From positions 77,369,387-77,433,386 of the forward strand of contig RSEF01000004.1 of assembly GCA_003993805.1 (NCBI GenBank): a stretch of 64,000 bases of DNA. The letters run 5' to 3'. The notes under the pieces were generated by a model. That model searched no databases. It had not been told where the DNA came from and was given only the letters and a program-made list of their open reading frames with translations. The position numbers and the translations under genes were made by a program. Positions within the stretch are counted from its first letter, which is position 1. Each line of letters starts with the position of its first letter. Source of the stretch: Himantopus leucocephalus (lineage: Eukaryota; Chordata; Aves; Charadriiformes; Recurvirostridae). Positions 11,578-23,974 of the stretch are shown one piece after another.

Positions 11578-14500
11578 TATTCATGGTGAGCTGGCAGAAT
11601 ATAGCCTTACTTATAGAAATATCCACCAATATAAGTAACAGTTGAACCGTATTACTTCATATGTGGATATGATTAGGTTAGCAATTTTAGTCTTCCGTGA
11701 ATGCATGTGCTGTTGCTCTCTAATTCACAATAGCTATTGATATTAATACTGGTGAATCCAGTGCTGGCTGCCTCTTGTTATAAAGGGCACTGCTCACCAA
11801 CATGTCGTTCATATACAAGCCAATATCACTGCTTCATGGAAATAGTGAATCTAGATCCATTAAAAATCTCCCGAATCTGCCAAATAAATATCTTAAAGGA
11901 AGCTATTATTTCACAATATTAATCACATAGAAAAGCTTTGTAAATCCATTTTGAGGCAACCTGCATGTCTTCAAGGGTGCATAGGCTCTGTCCCTTGAAA
12001 AAAATCAGTGGCTTTCTCCTTTAAAGAGCAGTTTCACACAGCAGCATCAAAAACAACAAAAGCATTTTGCTGCATCATTAGCTTGGATGGCATGTTGAGA
12101 GTGATGACAGACATGCACAAATAAGCACTCCTAGCTATAAAAAAAAGTATAGTTACCATGTCACATAAAGGTCAAACTTCTTTAACAGGATACTGGTACG
12201 ATATGTTAACCTACAGAAAAGCATTTGCATCTCCTTATTTTTCAATACCACCAGATAGTATACAGTGAACTGCTACCTGTTACCCATTGAGGAAAAAGAC
12301 TTCTTATAGAACTCACTTGCTTATTAAAAGTAATCTATAGTCCATTCATAAATGTAAAATATGATGCAAAGAATGCTGAAAAACCTAAGAACATGACAAA
12401 ATGGTGTCAGTCTTCCAGTTCTCAGGTATTTTGTTAATTATTTTTTAATATTCTTGCAAATGCTAGGGGAAAATACATGTTACCATAATATTTCACAGTA
12501 GATCAATGTTTTTATATTATATTATACTTGGTTTGGAAATGGAGACTTAAATTTGTAATGTGTATAATCAAGATTACTTGTGACATAGTTGGGAAAAACC
12601 TTAGTTTGAGCAATTTATCACACTTCTGCCAATTAATTTTTTCATTACTGTTTATTTTGTATTCTGTATCATATATAAACTCCAAAATGGCTGGGGGGGA
12701 TTCCTGGGTTGTCACTATATTTCTAGGGCCTAGACTCTTGAAAATGCCAAAATATGATAGCTTTATGTATTTGGTAACAAGGTATTTCTCCTTGTTGCTG
12801 TCTACTGCTTTATTAGACAGTTTCCTCCCCCAGGGCAAACAAACTGTGTGTTCGAGTGGGGAAGAAATGCTCAGTTTAAATACTAAGCGTATAGGCTGTT
12901 TGCCTTAAATTTGCATATAATATTTTTTAGTTTTGATATTTACTTTACTTTTATTTTTTCTTATTCTTTTATTCTAGTTTTGATCTTTCCCTTTTTAGCA
13001 CTTCAGGAGACTGAAGTCAAAAGCATTACTGTCTGTTTTTCCTCTTCACAAGTAAATGACCTTGTTTTATGGGGTTATTTTCTTCCCCCATTGAATCCTC
13101 AGCTAAGTCTGTGAGCCATAACAAAAGGGACACTTCAGAGTTTTCAGTGTAGTTGGAATTTAAGTCCCATTTAAAAATCAGCAATAATGCTGCAGAGCTG
13201 CCTGCATACTTGAAAGTCTATAAGCATAAGAGTTTTGGCTGTAAAGTTCCTTAAGCATTGAAAGTGCTGTCATTTTTTGAAGTCATTTTGTCAGAGTTGG
13301 GCAGCTCTAGATCTATATTTCATCTAAAGACAACTAAGATTCATTGGTTTAAATAAAAATGTGGTCATGCCACACCAAATGCCTCTTGCAAAATACATAC
13401 CTCTTTGCTTCCAAGACATCAATGAAAAAGGATAGAAACTATCTCACTATGCTAAATCAATAGCTATTTACTCAGCAGTATGAACTTGAGTTTCTTTTTG
13501 GTCTAAAATGATATCAGTGCACATCTCCTAAAAAAGCAGTTAATCACAAATAGGTAATGCTGAAGAAGAAAGTGTCCTTCCTCATTCTTTTTGAAGTTGC
13601 TCCACTGTGCAGGAAAAAAAAATTGTAAGATTTCTGTGACAGTTGGAAACCTAAGTGTCCATAACTGGCTTTGAGAATTCACAGAGCCAGACAGAGAATT
13701 AATCATTATGAGAGTGATCGTCGTCATGCCTGAGAGTCTTTTGAGCCTCATCTCATTGTCTTTCACAAAATCACGTATCTTTATGTATTTGATCCTGTCT
13801 TTTTGAAGAAAAAAAGTAAATATTGTGCACTATATAAATGAAGGTTTAGAAGAAAAAGCACAAAACTATCTAGGTGAGTGTTCTGTACTGAGGCTGCTTC
13901 AAATTAAAATGTAAGATTATTACTTGATTCAACCCAAATGTTAAAATGGGCTTATTCTCTGTTTTGGGAAGCTTGATTTTTCAATGTTTTAACTTCCAGC
14001 CTGCATGGGCGTTGATTAATATCATGTTTTGTTGGGCTTTGTCTTTCAGCACTTTGCCTTTTTTGACTCTTTCCTTAAATATACATGTTATGTTTGAACT
14101 TTTGTCTTCTTGTAGAGACTATAGACATCTTAAGGAAATCTATTCCAAAAGAATACCTAAAATTCCTAAAAAGGAAACCTATTCTTTGCAGGCATACATT
14201 GTATATAGCTTCTTCAGCTCTGTGCTGTGATAGTCACAATATTTTATAGGAGGAAGCTCACCAGTCATTTCAGATATGTCCATAGAGCCCTTTGTAGAAC
14301 AGTCCTCCAAAACTATCCTTGGGGACAAAGAAAATATATTTCCACAGTGTCATTATCTTTACAGTTTGATTATAATGACTACAGCTATAGTTCTATTACT
14401 ACTGACACTACTATTACAAGTGTAATATACCACAGCAGAGTGTGACATTTCCTCGGCTATTGTAAAGCCTCTAGAAGCCATCAAGGATTTGCTTAGTGTA

Positions 14501-15032
14501 CTACAGAACATGTCTGAGCAATTAATTTTATGAGACAAGGCACCACTGTGAATAAAACCACCTCCAGCTTTCACAGTGAATGCTTTGTACCCAGTGTGAT
14601 AAAGCAAGAATTTACTTTAAGCCAAAAGAATATCTGGAACACTTTCTGTTCCCAGATACCACATTTTAGTATAATAGACAACAACAAACCACATAAACTG
14701 AGAATAAAAATTACCGGTGTGTATAATGGGTATGCCAAGCTTTTCTATCTGGAGAGTAGATTTGAGGTAGGAAAAGAAGCTCTGTTGTGTGATCTAGTTT
14801 TGTGCATTAATCTACTGAAAATGCATTGGATAGAAATTTGGACTTATATTTTGTTAGTACTTGGTTCTTTTAGAAGAATTTCTGGAAAAAAAATTGTATT
14901 AAAAAGGAATGAGAAAATATTAGGTTATAACTGATCAAAAATACATAAACAGAAAAGAAGAAAAGATAAGAAAGAAAAATGTTCATAACAAATAAATTGA
15001 GGAAAGGACAGAGAAACAGTGAGGTAATCTCA
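11578..15032. other. Unique AT-rich sequence, no gene seen
   Basis: No recognisable gene or repeat. The longest open frames in the window that do not come from transposons lie here (14530-14934 plus, 134 codons; 12528-12908 plus, 126 codons, overlapped by 12512-12838 minus). None has a domain, signal peptide or splice context that I recognise. About one frame of 134 codons is expected by chance in 64 kb of such DNA. Confidence 0.65.
12005..12130. promoter_or_regulatory. Candidate conserved non-coding element
   Basis: A high-complexity stretch around gctgcatcattagcttgg and ggcatgttgagagtgatg, unlike the low-complexity AT-rich flanks. Its texture is like that of vertebrate conserved non-coding elements. 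This is an impression without alignment support. Confidence 0.15.
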
Positions 15033-15157
15033 CGGGGGACTCACCCTGATATCTGCTGGGACGGCTACACAGCTAGGCATGTACAGACCAGGAGGTTCCC
15101 CCAGTGTATTGCCAATAACTTTTTGACTCAGGTGGTGGAGGACCCCACAAGGAGAGG
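15033..15157 (+). mobile_element. CR1 LINE fragment, endonuclease end of ORF2
   Basis: Translation on the plus strand gives an ICWDGYTARH segment followed by TQVVEDPTRR, the C-terminal part of the CR1 ORF2 endonuclease (the 34-kb copy reads LQVVEEPRRRGAMLDL). The fragment is cut at the left by 5' truncation and at the right by the assembly gap. It points into the gap, so its reverse transcriptase half and 3' UTR, if present, are in the missing sequence. Confidence 0.85.
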
Positions 15158-15257
15158 NNNNNNNNNNNNNNNNNNNNNNNNNNNNNNNNNNNNNNNNNNN
15201 NNNNNNNNNNNNNNNNNNNNNNNNNNNNNNNNNNNNNNNNNNNNNNNNNNNNNNNNN
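15158..15257. other. Assembly gap, 100 N
   Basis: Exactly 100 N, the usual placeholder for a gap of unknown size. It is flanked by CR1 fragments in opposite orientation, so the true content probably includes the 3' parts of two CR1 copies. Confidence 0.98.
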
Positions 15258-15352
15258 TCCAGCCTGTCCAGGTCCCTCTGGATGGCATCCCTCCCCTCCA
15301 CCTTGTCTACCTCGCCACACAGTTTGGTATCATCGACAAACTTGCTGAGGGT
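15258..15352 (-). mobile_element. CR1 LINE fragment, reverse transcriptase palm
   Basis: On the minus strand this encodes [12 protein letters not shown] and then [13 protein letters not shown]. That is the region around the catalytic F-A-D-D motif of CR1 reverse transcriptase (motif C), here FVDD, with both aspartates kept. The 5' truncation point is near 15352, after which similarity stops. The reading direction is into the gap. Confidence 0.85.
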
Positions 15353-16630
15353 ACACCATCCCAGACCTGCATTCCTCCACGATGCACCCTGCACTTCCAC
15401 TTCTCAAGGCCTTTGCTACCATACCAGATCTGTACTTTCCTGCACAGTATCATTGTGTTACAGTTGTAAAACCATGGTTGTACCACACAAAGATGACCAA
15501 AAGTAAAAAAAAATCACCATAGGCACCTGTTTAATTAGAAAAATTGCTGCTACAGCTAAACCAAGTAAAATAAAGCTACAGGCAAGTCAAGAAATTTTAG
15601 ACAGGCAAGCTTTAGCAGTCTATCCTGAGGCCTTGTAAGCTCAGTATGAAGATTATGATGTGCTACTAGCAATAGCAATACTGTGTTACTGGGCTACTCA
15701 GCTACAAGTATTAGTCTGTACGCTCAGGAAAGAGAGGGGCAAACCAACAATAAAGCAAAACACATTTGAAATACACACCTTTTGTGAAGCAAAGGGGAAT
15801 CTATACATGTCTGTATTATACTGCAAATATTTGATAAACAACTAAAAATGGAAAAGTATCACAATGATTTTTACAAATACATTATTCAACATTAGGGGTC
15901 TGCACTCAGCAAAATTTATGTGAGAACGTTTAGCATGGATTGGATAGGTAAACAGGACTTTTAGTGATTATTAAACACCAGCTACGTAGGGGTGATATAT
16001 GTTAATTGGGCAATTATGAAGAGATGATGTAGCTGGGAGACGCAGGTTATCATGAAATTTACATTTTCTCCAATGGGGTTGTGCTCTTTTTTGAGCTCTG
16101 TCATTAACACAACAGAGAAAACATTGTGTTTTTCTGGCCCCACAAGGAACTAAGTGGCCAGAAAACCATAATCCTAGCAGATTACATGTTTCTGAGAATT
16201 CAACAGGAATATACTTCAAAACTTCCTCTTCTTACACAGCAGTTCTCCCTCAAATTTTCTGTCTCTCTCCCATTTTCCACTTCCTTTCACAAAATAATCC
16301 CTAAGTCAAATACTCAAAACATGAATATACAGACTATTTACAAAATATATAAAGTGGAATGACATATGTAACTTAAGTATGCACTTTCTTTCAAAGATAA
16401 TTAAATGCACTGGAGTTCATCTATGCCTATCAGGTTGCTGATTTATATATGCATTATTTGGTTGAATATATTCTGAACTTGTACTGAAAATGCCGTTCTG
16501 GCACTTGCCGCTGAACAAAATATGCATGAAGCAATGGCAGCAAAATAGCCTGTTACCATTTTACAAGTTTGTAACAAATCCATACATCTCCTGACTTCAA
16601 AATTCAAAACTGTGTCAGGAAATATATTTT

Positions 16631-16650
16631 TATATATATATATATATATA
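16631..16650. repeat. (TA)10 microsatellite
   Basis: Ten uninterrupted TA units. Confidence 0.95.
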
Positions 16651-17024
16651 TTAGTTCAGTAGTCCTGCTTATATTTTTAAATATTATTATGATTTTCATT
16701 TATATCCATCTCAATTTCTAACTTTTATGAAACGAGATAAATACATCCTCTGTTAAAAAAAATAATGTCACATTTTTTGAAATAAAAGTTTCACCATTCA
16801 ACACACACAAAGATCTGGTGCAGAGTTTGCTTTACCTGTATATTTAACTGCCCTGATAGCTATTTACAAAAGGGGATATTAGGACTGAGGAGAGGATGCT
16901 TAGATCTCTGGTAGCTACAGGTTTTTACAGAGGGTTCCTCTCATGAAAAAGTGGCAACAAGAACCTGAAAATCAGCTCATTTGAAACAAAGATCTGACTT
17001 ATATTCAAGGTTAATACAGCTGCC

Positions 17025-17300
17025 TTTCGCGCTCTTTCCATATAAATGGTTCTCATTCTGACTTCATTCCTTGCTTTACCAACACCAAGATATGAATTAG
17101 TCAGGGGACTTCATAAAAGTCTGCTCATGCCCAGAGCTGCCGATTTTCACTTTCTGCAGTTCAGCGGCTATTTAATTTTAATTGCTCCCCAAGCTTAGGC
17201 CAATTCTGGATGGCAAAAGCAGGGCAAGAATCATTCACTGCTCCTTTGAAGTTTGAAAAGCCTGTATTCAGATTGCCTCAGGCTCTCATTCTTACATTTA
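17025..17300. promoter_or_regulatory. Candidate conserved non-coding element
   Basis: About 270 bp of high-complexity sequence with homeobox-like TAAT cores (for example tatttaattttaattgctc near 17170) and moderate GC in a very AT-rich neighbourhood. No open frame runs through it. It has the look of a vertebrate enhancer element, but this is judged by eye only. Confidence 0.2.
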
Positions 17301-20300
17301 TGTGAAAATGTAAGCTGCTGAACACTTCTGTCGAACATCTACAGCACTAACTTAACAGGAAATATCTTGTAAAGTGCAGCTTGATTTTTTTTTTTCCTGT
17401 GGATACCATACTAAGGATCTTAATAAAAATATTTGAAAAATGTAATAAAAATTTAGGAAAATCCATGCTAATGAGTTTGGATCGGTGTAGATTTCAGATA
17501 ATATTGCACAATCTCTTCATTAAACTTCTTTGGGAGGATTAGTACATCTGTGTACAGCCCCAAGTGCATACTACAAGTAAATCATCACTATACTTTTTCA
17601 GTATGCAAAAATTTCTCACAAAGCAAAATCAATAAATGTTGCCCTGTTGATGGTTTTGAAAAAAAGATGGGAGAAATATTTTTTATCCTATCCCTTCATC
17701 CCTCTTTCTTTTCCTCGCCAATAGCAAATTCAGGCTTCATGAAGGAAATCACTTCGAGCTCTGAGAAAATTGAAAGAGTGAATCACTACAGGAGATAAGC
17801 TGAAGCTGATCGTGGTGCAGAGAATAACATATTCCCTTGTGGGTGTTTCTTCATGGGGAATGCTTTTCAACAGGAAAAAAGAAATGCAGCAATACCAAAA
17901 GGTATCTTCTCTTGGAAGAAGAAAGGGATGTATTAAAATATATTTTTCTGATAGATGTATACATTAGCGCAAAATCAAAAGTTAAAGAGGTGGTAGAGCT
18001 GAAGGTGAGACAATGCTAAGCTAATTCTTCAGTGAAATTAATATAATTATATACATTAAAGAAAAAATTACATTCCCGAATGAAATATATGTGTTTTTTC
18101 TTCCCACGCAATTGTATGGTATCTGAGATGAGCTGACCAGACAAAAGTATAGACAAAAGAAAAAGGAGGATGGGTGGAGAGAGCAAAAAATTATTTGTAA
18201 ACATATGTGTGCCTTAACGATTGGGCCTGTATTTACTAAAACTATTGCAGAAGCTTTAAAAAAAACTGGCAAAATACAAGCACTAGGTTCCAAGAAACCA
18301 AATTCTAATACAACATGCTTATATTCTAATTCCACATTTCTAGAAACAAAAGCCTTTCACAAACTTTCTGTTTGGGTTTTCCCCTCACACTGTGACTCAA
18401 AGGAGAAAGTCTCCTCATCATCAGAAGTGCTTTGTGTCTGGGCTGGTACTCATCTGCTGTTTTGAAGTTTGTCTCTCTACTTGTTTTCCCAGCATGAAGT
18501 TCTTCAAAGGAGGCCTTTTAAAATTATAGCTATAGCTGCAAATTGCCCCTTAACATTAACTAAATATGAGGAAATACAGCAACTGCTATGTCTTACCCTG
18601 GATTTCTTCTGCTTACTCCTGAAAAACACCATTTCTCAGATAATCTCCAAAATAAAAGTGTCAAATAAGTTTAGGGGCTTTCAAGAACAGAGTAGAAAAT
18701 TTTTCTATTAAGTAATATGTTTGATTACAGTCTCACCTTTAGCATTATTCATGTCTTAAAAGTATAATAGCAACAACGGAAGGTATTGCTTTTAAACTAC
18801 GTTTATTTCACTATTCAGTTATATGTTTTCTACTAGCTACAAGTTCAAAAACTGAATCTTTTGCTGATTTTGAGCAAGTTTTTATTCTATTTTGTTAATT
18901 TTAAAAATAATTTCTGCTATTTATTCAAAAATCTTCAATATTATCTAACTTAAAAATTCAGCAGCCACACATATCTACACTGGGTTTTATAAGAGTCAAA
19001 ATGTCATCAGTCTTTTCTGCTTTATATATGGCCTGTCCAAGAAGTTAGCAGGCACCCTATTTATTTTGCTAAGAGCTATCCTGTGTCTGAAATGCCCATT
19101 CTATAGAAGTATTTATCTATTTCTGTTTTAGTATATGTGGCAATATATCCTTAGGTAGCAAGTCACCAAACTCATAAAATAACCCCAAATTTCACAATTA
19201 AACTCAAATTTATATTAAGTAATATGAAATTCAGATTAAGAATATTTCTAAGCTAAATGAATTTAGATTTGAAATTATGATTCAGTTATTGGATTTTTGA
19301 GTGTCTGCAGGTACAAGAAATAAGCCTCTAAAAGCATACCACATTCTACAAAAAACATATTTTTCAAGAAAAACCTTACACATGATTATCTGAGAGAGAC
19401 ACAAGCTTCAGTACTTACATATCAAATTTTTAGGAGTCATGTAAATAAGTGGCCCAATGTAAAAATAAGGAATAATTAGATAGTGTTTTGTAGGGAGGGG
19501 TTGTTCTTGTTTTGGGTTTGGGGTTGTTTGTTTTGGGGTTTTTTTTCTATTTAAATAATAACCTGCTTACCACATATTTGGTTTTCAAATTGGTTCAGGA
19601 CTACTTCCAAATTTTAGGAAATGCCAAAATATTTCTCAAGGTTTATTCTTGTACTACTAATGAAACCTTTGGGGTTTGTTATTATTTCAGTGGGAGTAGA
19701 ATCATGTCTGCACTTTTAAGTGCTCAGTATTTAGAATTCAGTACTTAGAATTATGAGAGTTCTGGAAACCAGTTAGTAGGTGACTTTCCAGTGACATATT
19801 TGTAATTTTCTTCTTCAACTTATTCCTCTGACTCTATTTGGGGAGTTTAGGACTGTGCAGGGAAAGAAGGAGACTTTGCTTTCCTTATTTCCCTCCTCTC
19901 CATTTTTATTAAGGAAAAAAAAAAAGGACTGTGACTGTATTATATTATGTTATGTGTTTAATTGTTTGCCACCTGCTGGGGTTTCACTTCAAATTATGCA
20001 GAGACTTGGTCATTAGTCCATGCAGTTATTTCACGCATGAGAATTATCATTTTTAATTCAGCAGAAGTGAACTAGTACCCCAGCATGTGTCCACAACATC
20101 CACCTCAAAAGAGCAGTAAAACGAGTCAACTAAGTTGATTAAGACAATAAAGCTATCAGGATAGCTTTGGGGCTAACAAAAATGCTTACTCAATCCCATT
20201 TAGTGTTTATAATTGTTTGTGGTTTTTCCCATTTTTTTTCTAATGTCACTAATGTGGACTACTAATTCAAGTACTAAATTAAAATGTCTATAAAGTGGTA

Positions 20301-21276
20301 ATGCATTCAATAAATTTAAGAAATCACTTGTTAGAATTCTAATTATGGATATATTTCAGTGTAGTGTGTAACATACTGAACTGCATTTATTTAGGTAAAG
20401 TCATCATTTTATCTTTGCAGAAAGTCTTCCTAAGTCTTCCAGGAATGAAAGTCCATTTAAGTTACCCACAAAATACAGACAACAATGTAACTGATAGTTC
20501 ATTTTCCACTGCTAGCTTACATGGAATAGTAAAACCTAGAAATATTCTGTTTAAAGTATAAAATAATATCTCACTAGAAATTGATGGTTTTCTCACAATC
20601 TGTAACCACGCGGCAGTGAAATGGAGACTTAAAGGATTGAAATTTCTCATGTAAGTGCTAAGATCTTATTCTTTTCCACTTTAACCACTATGGACTACAT
20701 TATAGATCTAGTAAGTTTTTGTCACCAATCCTTATTTTTCATGTATGTAATGAAGAAAGTCTGAGAGTCATTTAAAGTAATTTGACAGATCTTTATGTAC
20801 TGGTAAAGATCACAAATACTAAACCTTCCTCTGAAAGATATTTTTCAAATACATTCTCAAGAATCTTCAGTAGAAGAAATTCTAAAACTCAAATAGACAA
20901 ATATGTAAACAGTTAAATGCTTTTCAAAAATAAAATATTTTTTCCTAATATCAAACTCTACTGTGTTTCAAAGTGTACAGATATTTTTTTCTTACTCTCA
21001 GTGAAGACAGGCCACAATGACAATTCTGTTTATAATGACATGACCTCTTTGTCCCCTTAAATTATTTCTTTCTTTCAATAATCATGTTTTCTGACCTCCT
21101 ACTGAGCCTTTCTTCTGTTTCCATATGTATTCTTTTCAGTCAGATGCCAATAGCAGGACACAGGATTCACTGAGACCTTACAAATATAATTACTGAATAA
21201 TTCTTGTACAGAACTTCTATTAGTAAATCACACGTGAGACCCTCCTTTTTACTTCAATGGCATTATACTGAGCTAG

Positions 21277-22405
21277 TGTGATGCATTGACCTTGGCCGGC
21301 TGCCAGGTGCCCACCAAGCCACCCTATCATTCCCCCTCCATCAATAGAACAGGGCGAGAAAATATGATGAAAAGCTCATGGGTAAAGATAAAGACAGAGA
21401 AATCACTCACCAATTTACCAGCACTGGACTTGGAGAAATTAATTTGATTTATATGCCAATTAAACAAAGCAGGATAATGAGAAAGAAGAAAAAAATCTAA
21501 AACCACCTTTCCCACTCCTCCCTTCTTCTCAGGCTCAACTTCACTTCCAACTTTTCTACCTCCCTCCTACCCTGGCCCACCAGCCCCGAGCAGCACAAGG
21601 GGATGTGGAATGGAGGTTGCAGTCAGTTCACAATGCTTCGTCCCTGGTGCTTCTTCATCCTCACACTCTTCCTCTGTTCCAATGTGGGGTCCCTCCCATA
21701 GGATACAGTCCTTCACAGACTCCTCCAACATGGGTCCTTCCCATGACCTGCAGTTCTTTATGAACTGTTCCAACGTGGATCCCTTCCACAGGATGCAGTC
21801 CTTCAGGAACAGACTGCTCCAGCACAAGTCCCCCATGGTGTCACATGTCCTGCCAGAGGACCGACTCCATCATAGACTCATGTCTCCACAGGCCCACAGT
21901 TCCTGCCAGGAGTGAGCTCTAGCATGGGCTCTACATGAGGTCACAGTTTCCTTCATAGCACATCCACCTGCCCCAGCGTGGGGTCCTCCATGGACTGCAG
22001 AGTGGATATCTATTCCACCATGGACCTCCATGGACTGCAGGGGGGCAACTTGATTCACCATCGTCTTCTCCATGGGCTGCAGTGGAATCTCTGCTCTAGT
22101 GCCTGGAGCACCTTCTGCCCCTCCTTCTTCACTGACCTTCGTGTCTGAATAGTTGTTTCTCTCACATATTCTCACTCATCTCTCCCAGCTGCTGCTGTGG
22201 AGCATCTTTTACCCTTTCTTAAATATTTTATCACAGAGGCACTACCAACATCACTGATTGGCTCAGCATAGATCAATGCAGGTCCACTTTGGAGCCATCT
22301 GGAACTGGCTCTGTTGGACATGGGGACAGCTTTTGGTGTCTTGTCACAGAAGCCACCCCTGCAGCCCCCTTTACTACAAAAATCTTGCCATGTAAACCTG
22401 ATACA
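21277..22405 (-). mobile_element. Solo LTR of an avian endogenous retrovirus
   Basis: The plus strand starts tgtgatgcattgacc and ends cctgataca, so the element has TG...CA ends. It is 1129 bp long and is read on the minus strand. On that strand I see a CCAAT box (antisense attggctc near 22256), a TATA-like atatttaag about 40 bp further on, and a GC-rich part with 45-bp tandem units. The AT-rich 3' part ends with the block reading tggtgggcacctggcagcc. The flanks are gctag (21272-21276) and gctgg (22406-22410), a 5-bp target duplication with one mismatch. No gag, pol or env lies beside it, so it is a solo LTR. I recognise the family as common in birds but do not assign a name. The open frames inside are by-products of the repeats. 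Confidence 0.8.
21678..21860 (-). repeat. 45-49 bp tandem units inside the LTR
   Basis: Units start at 21678, 21724, 21769 and 21818, each beginning with tcca and carrying a ggtcc...ccc...caggat...cagtcctt pattern. The units are diverged. In one minus-strand frame they encode a repeated KDCILWEGP-like motif of about 15 residues, a consequence of the unit length being a multiple of three. Confidence 0.7.
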
Positions 22406-23094
22406 GCTGGTATTTAATTATTCATTCATTAAAGCCCCTGCCTTTTTTTTTAACACAGTTTTAATACCACACCATTCATTCTACACTTCATATAACTATA
22501 ATTTATCCTTTCATAAATCCAATATTTTACAATTTGTTATAGAATTCTGCATTGCTGAGTTTGGACTTTTTTTCGGACTTATCAAGTGCATGATGATGTT
22601 TAATTATATTCTCTAAAGTTTTGACAACTCAGTTGCCAGTTGCTTCAACAATTTTACAAATGTCTATGTGTTTATGTTTTTATAATGGTATAACTGGAAA
22701 GGCTACATATGTCTTTATAGTCTGTCTGCATTAACCACATTGTAGTGCAGGGGACTTGTGAAAAAATCTTTTGGAAAAAAATCCTTTTATTCTGCCAGAG
22801 AACCTTTCAATGGGTGGAGTTTCTTTTTCAAACATGATAAACAGAGATTGTAATTTTATATATGAACATATTTTCCTGTTTTTCCACAAGACAGTAAATC
22901 TTACAAAAGTCTGGTAAAAACTTCTTACAAAAATCTTACTAAATCTGCATTTTCCCCTTATTTTCCTGAATATTGCTGTTGAACCCTAAAATGAAACTAA
23001 TTTTTCCTGTTTTTGATAAATCTGTGTAGTATATTCCTCGTTATCATCTAGCTGGGTGTGTGTACAGACACAGACACATATACATGCTACTAAA
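22406..23094. other. Unique AT-rich sequence, no gene seen
   Basis: Nothing recognisable between the solo LTR and the CR1. Confidence 0.7.
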
Positions 23095-23103
23095 TATCTT
23101 ATC

Positions 23104-23490
23104 TGCTTAGTAGATGAAGGGAAGGCAGTGGATGTAGCTTTTTTGGATTTTATTAAGGCTTTTGATATTGTCCCTCACAGCATCCCTCTGGACAAGTTGT
23201 CCAAATATGAGATGAGCAGGGTGATGGTGCATTGGGTGAAGAACTGGCTGAAGGGCAGTGTTCCAAGAGCTGTAGTGCATGGGGCTACATCTGGCTGGCC
23301 ACCAGTCACCAGTGGTGCTCCTCAGGGCTCAATTCTGGGACCAGTTCTGTTCAATATATTTATTTGCAATCTGGATGCAAGGATTTGAATGCACTATTAG
23401 CAAGTTCACTGAAGATACCAAACTGGGAGGTGCTGTTGATGCTCTCGAGGGACAAGAAGCCTTGCAGAGAGATCTTGATAGATTGGGCAA
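23104..23490 (+). pseudogene. CR1 ORF2 reverse transcriptase remnant
   Basis: The first frame (about 23104-23388) holds reverse transcriptase motif A as [13 protein letters not shown] and the motif B region as [18 protein letters not shown] frame change follows, and the next frame carries motif C as KFTEDTKLGG. CR1 normally has FADD here, so the catalytic pair is altered to ED. The enzyme of an active CR1 makes cDNA on nicked target DNA; this copy is dead through truncation, frameshift and motif change. Confidence 0.9.
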
Positions 23491-23546
23491 TTATTAATGG
23501 GGTGAAATTTAAAGAAGTCAAAAAGCCAGATTCTACACCTAGGACA

Positions 23547-23575
23547 GAGTAGCACCGGGCNGAGTAGCGCCGGGC
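23547..23575. repeat. 14-bp duplication around a single N inside CR1
   Basis: gagtagcaccgggc (23547-23560) and gagtagcgccgggc (23562-23575) flank the N at 23561. CR1 elements as I know them have this segment once, so the second copy is probably an assembly artefact. Confidence 0.85.
23561..23561. other. Single-N contig join
   Basis: Undetermined base between the two 14-bp copies. Confidence 0.8.
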
Positions 23576-23974
23576 ACAAGTATAATTTGGGAGAGGAGTG
23601 GCTGGAGAGCAGCCCTGCAGAAAGGGATCTGGGGTGCTGGTGGACAGCAGGCTCAATTTAAGTCAGCAGTGTGCCCTGGCAACCATGAGGGCAAAACACA
23701 TTCTGGGGTGCATCAAACACGGTATAACCAGCCCTCAAAAGTGGTGATTATCCCGCTGTATTCAGCATTGCTGTGGCCTCACTTTGAGTACTGTGTGCAG
23801 TTCTGGGCCCCACAATTTAAGAAGAATGTGAAGGTCCTTGAATGAGTCCAAAGGAGGGCAATAAAGCTGGTGGAAGGGCATGTCCTATGAGGAGCGGCTA
23901 AGGACTTTGGGTTTGTCTGGATTAGCAAGGAGGCAGAGGGGATACCTCATTGCTCTCTACCGCTTCCTGAAGAG

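Larger units (their letters stand above)
15353..21276. other. Unique AT-rich sequence, no gene seen
   Basis: No gene or recognised transposon. It contains a (TA)10 tract at 16631-16650 and a candidate conserved element near 17.1 kb. Open frames up to about 100 codons (such as 18205-18465) have no recognisable features. Confidence 0.65.

Noticed and set aside
12512..12908. Overlapping open frames on both strands (126 and 108 codons)
   Set aside because: Overlap on opposite strands is usual for chance frames, and neither resembles a known protein.
14530..14934. 134-codon open frame on the plus strand, the longest that does not come from a transposon
   Set aside because: With this base composition about one such frame is expected by chance in 64 kb on six frames. 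No domain, splice context or codon bias is visible.
15158..15257. Open frames crossing the N gaps
   Set aside because: Translations through N carry no information; the two sides belong to different CR1 copies on opposite strands.
15531..15845. A stretch of about 105 codons with only one stop
   Set aside because: Considered as a decayed viral or cellular gene, but no motif could be recognised and the signal is within chance.
21567..22175. Minus-strand frames of 89 and 101 codons
   Set aside because: They lie wholly in the solo LTR and reflect its tandem repeats.
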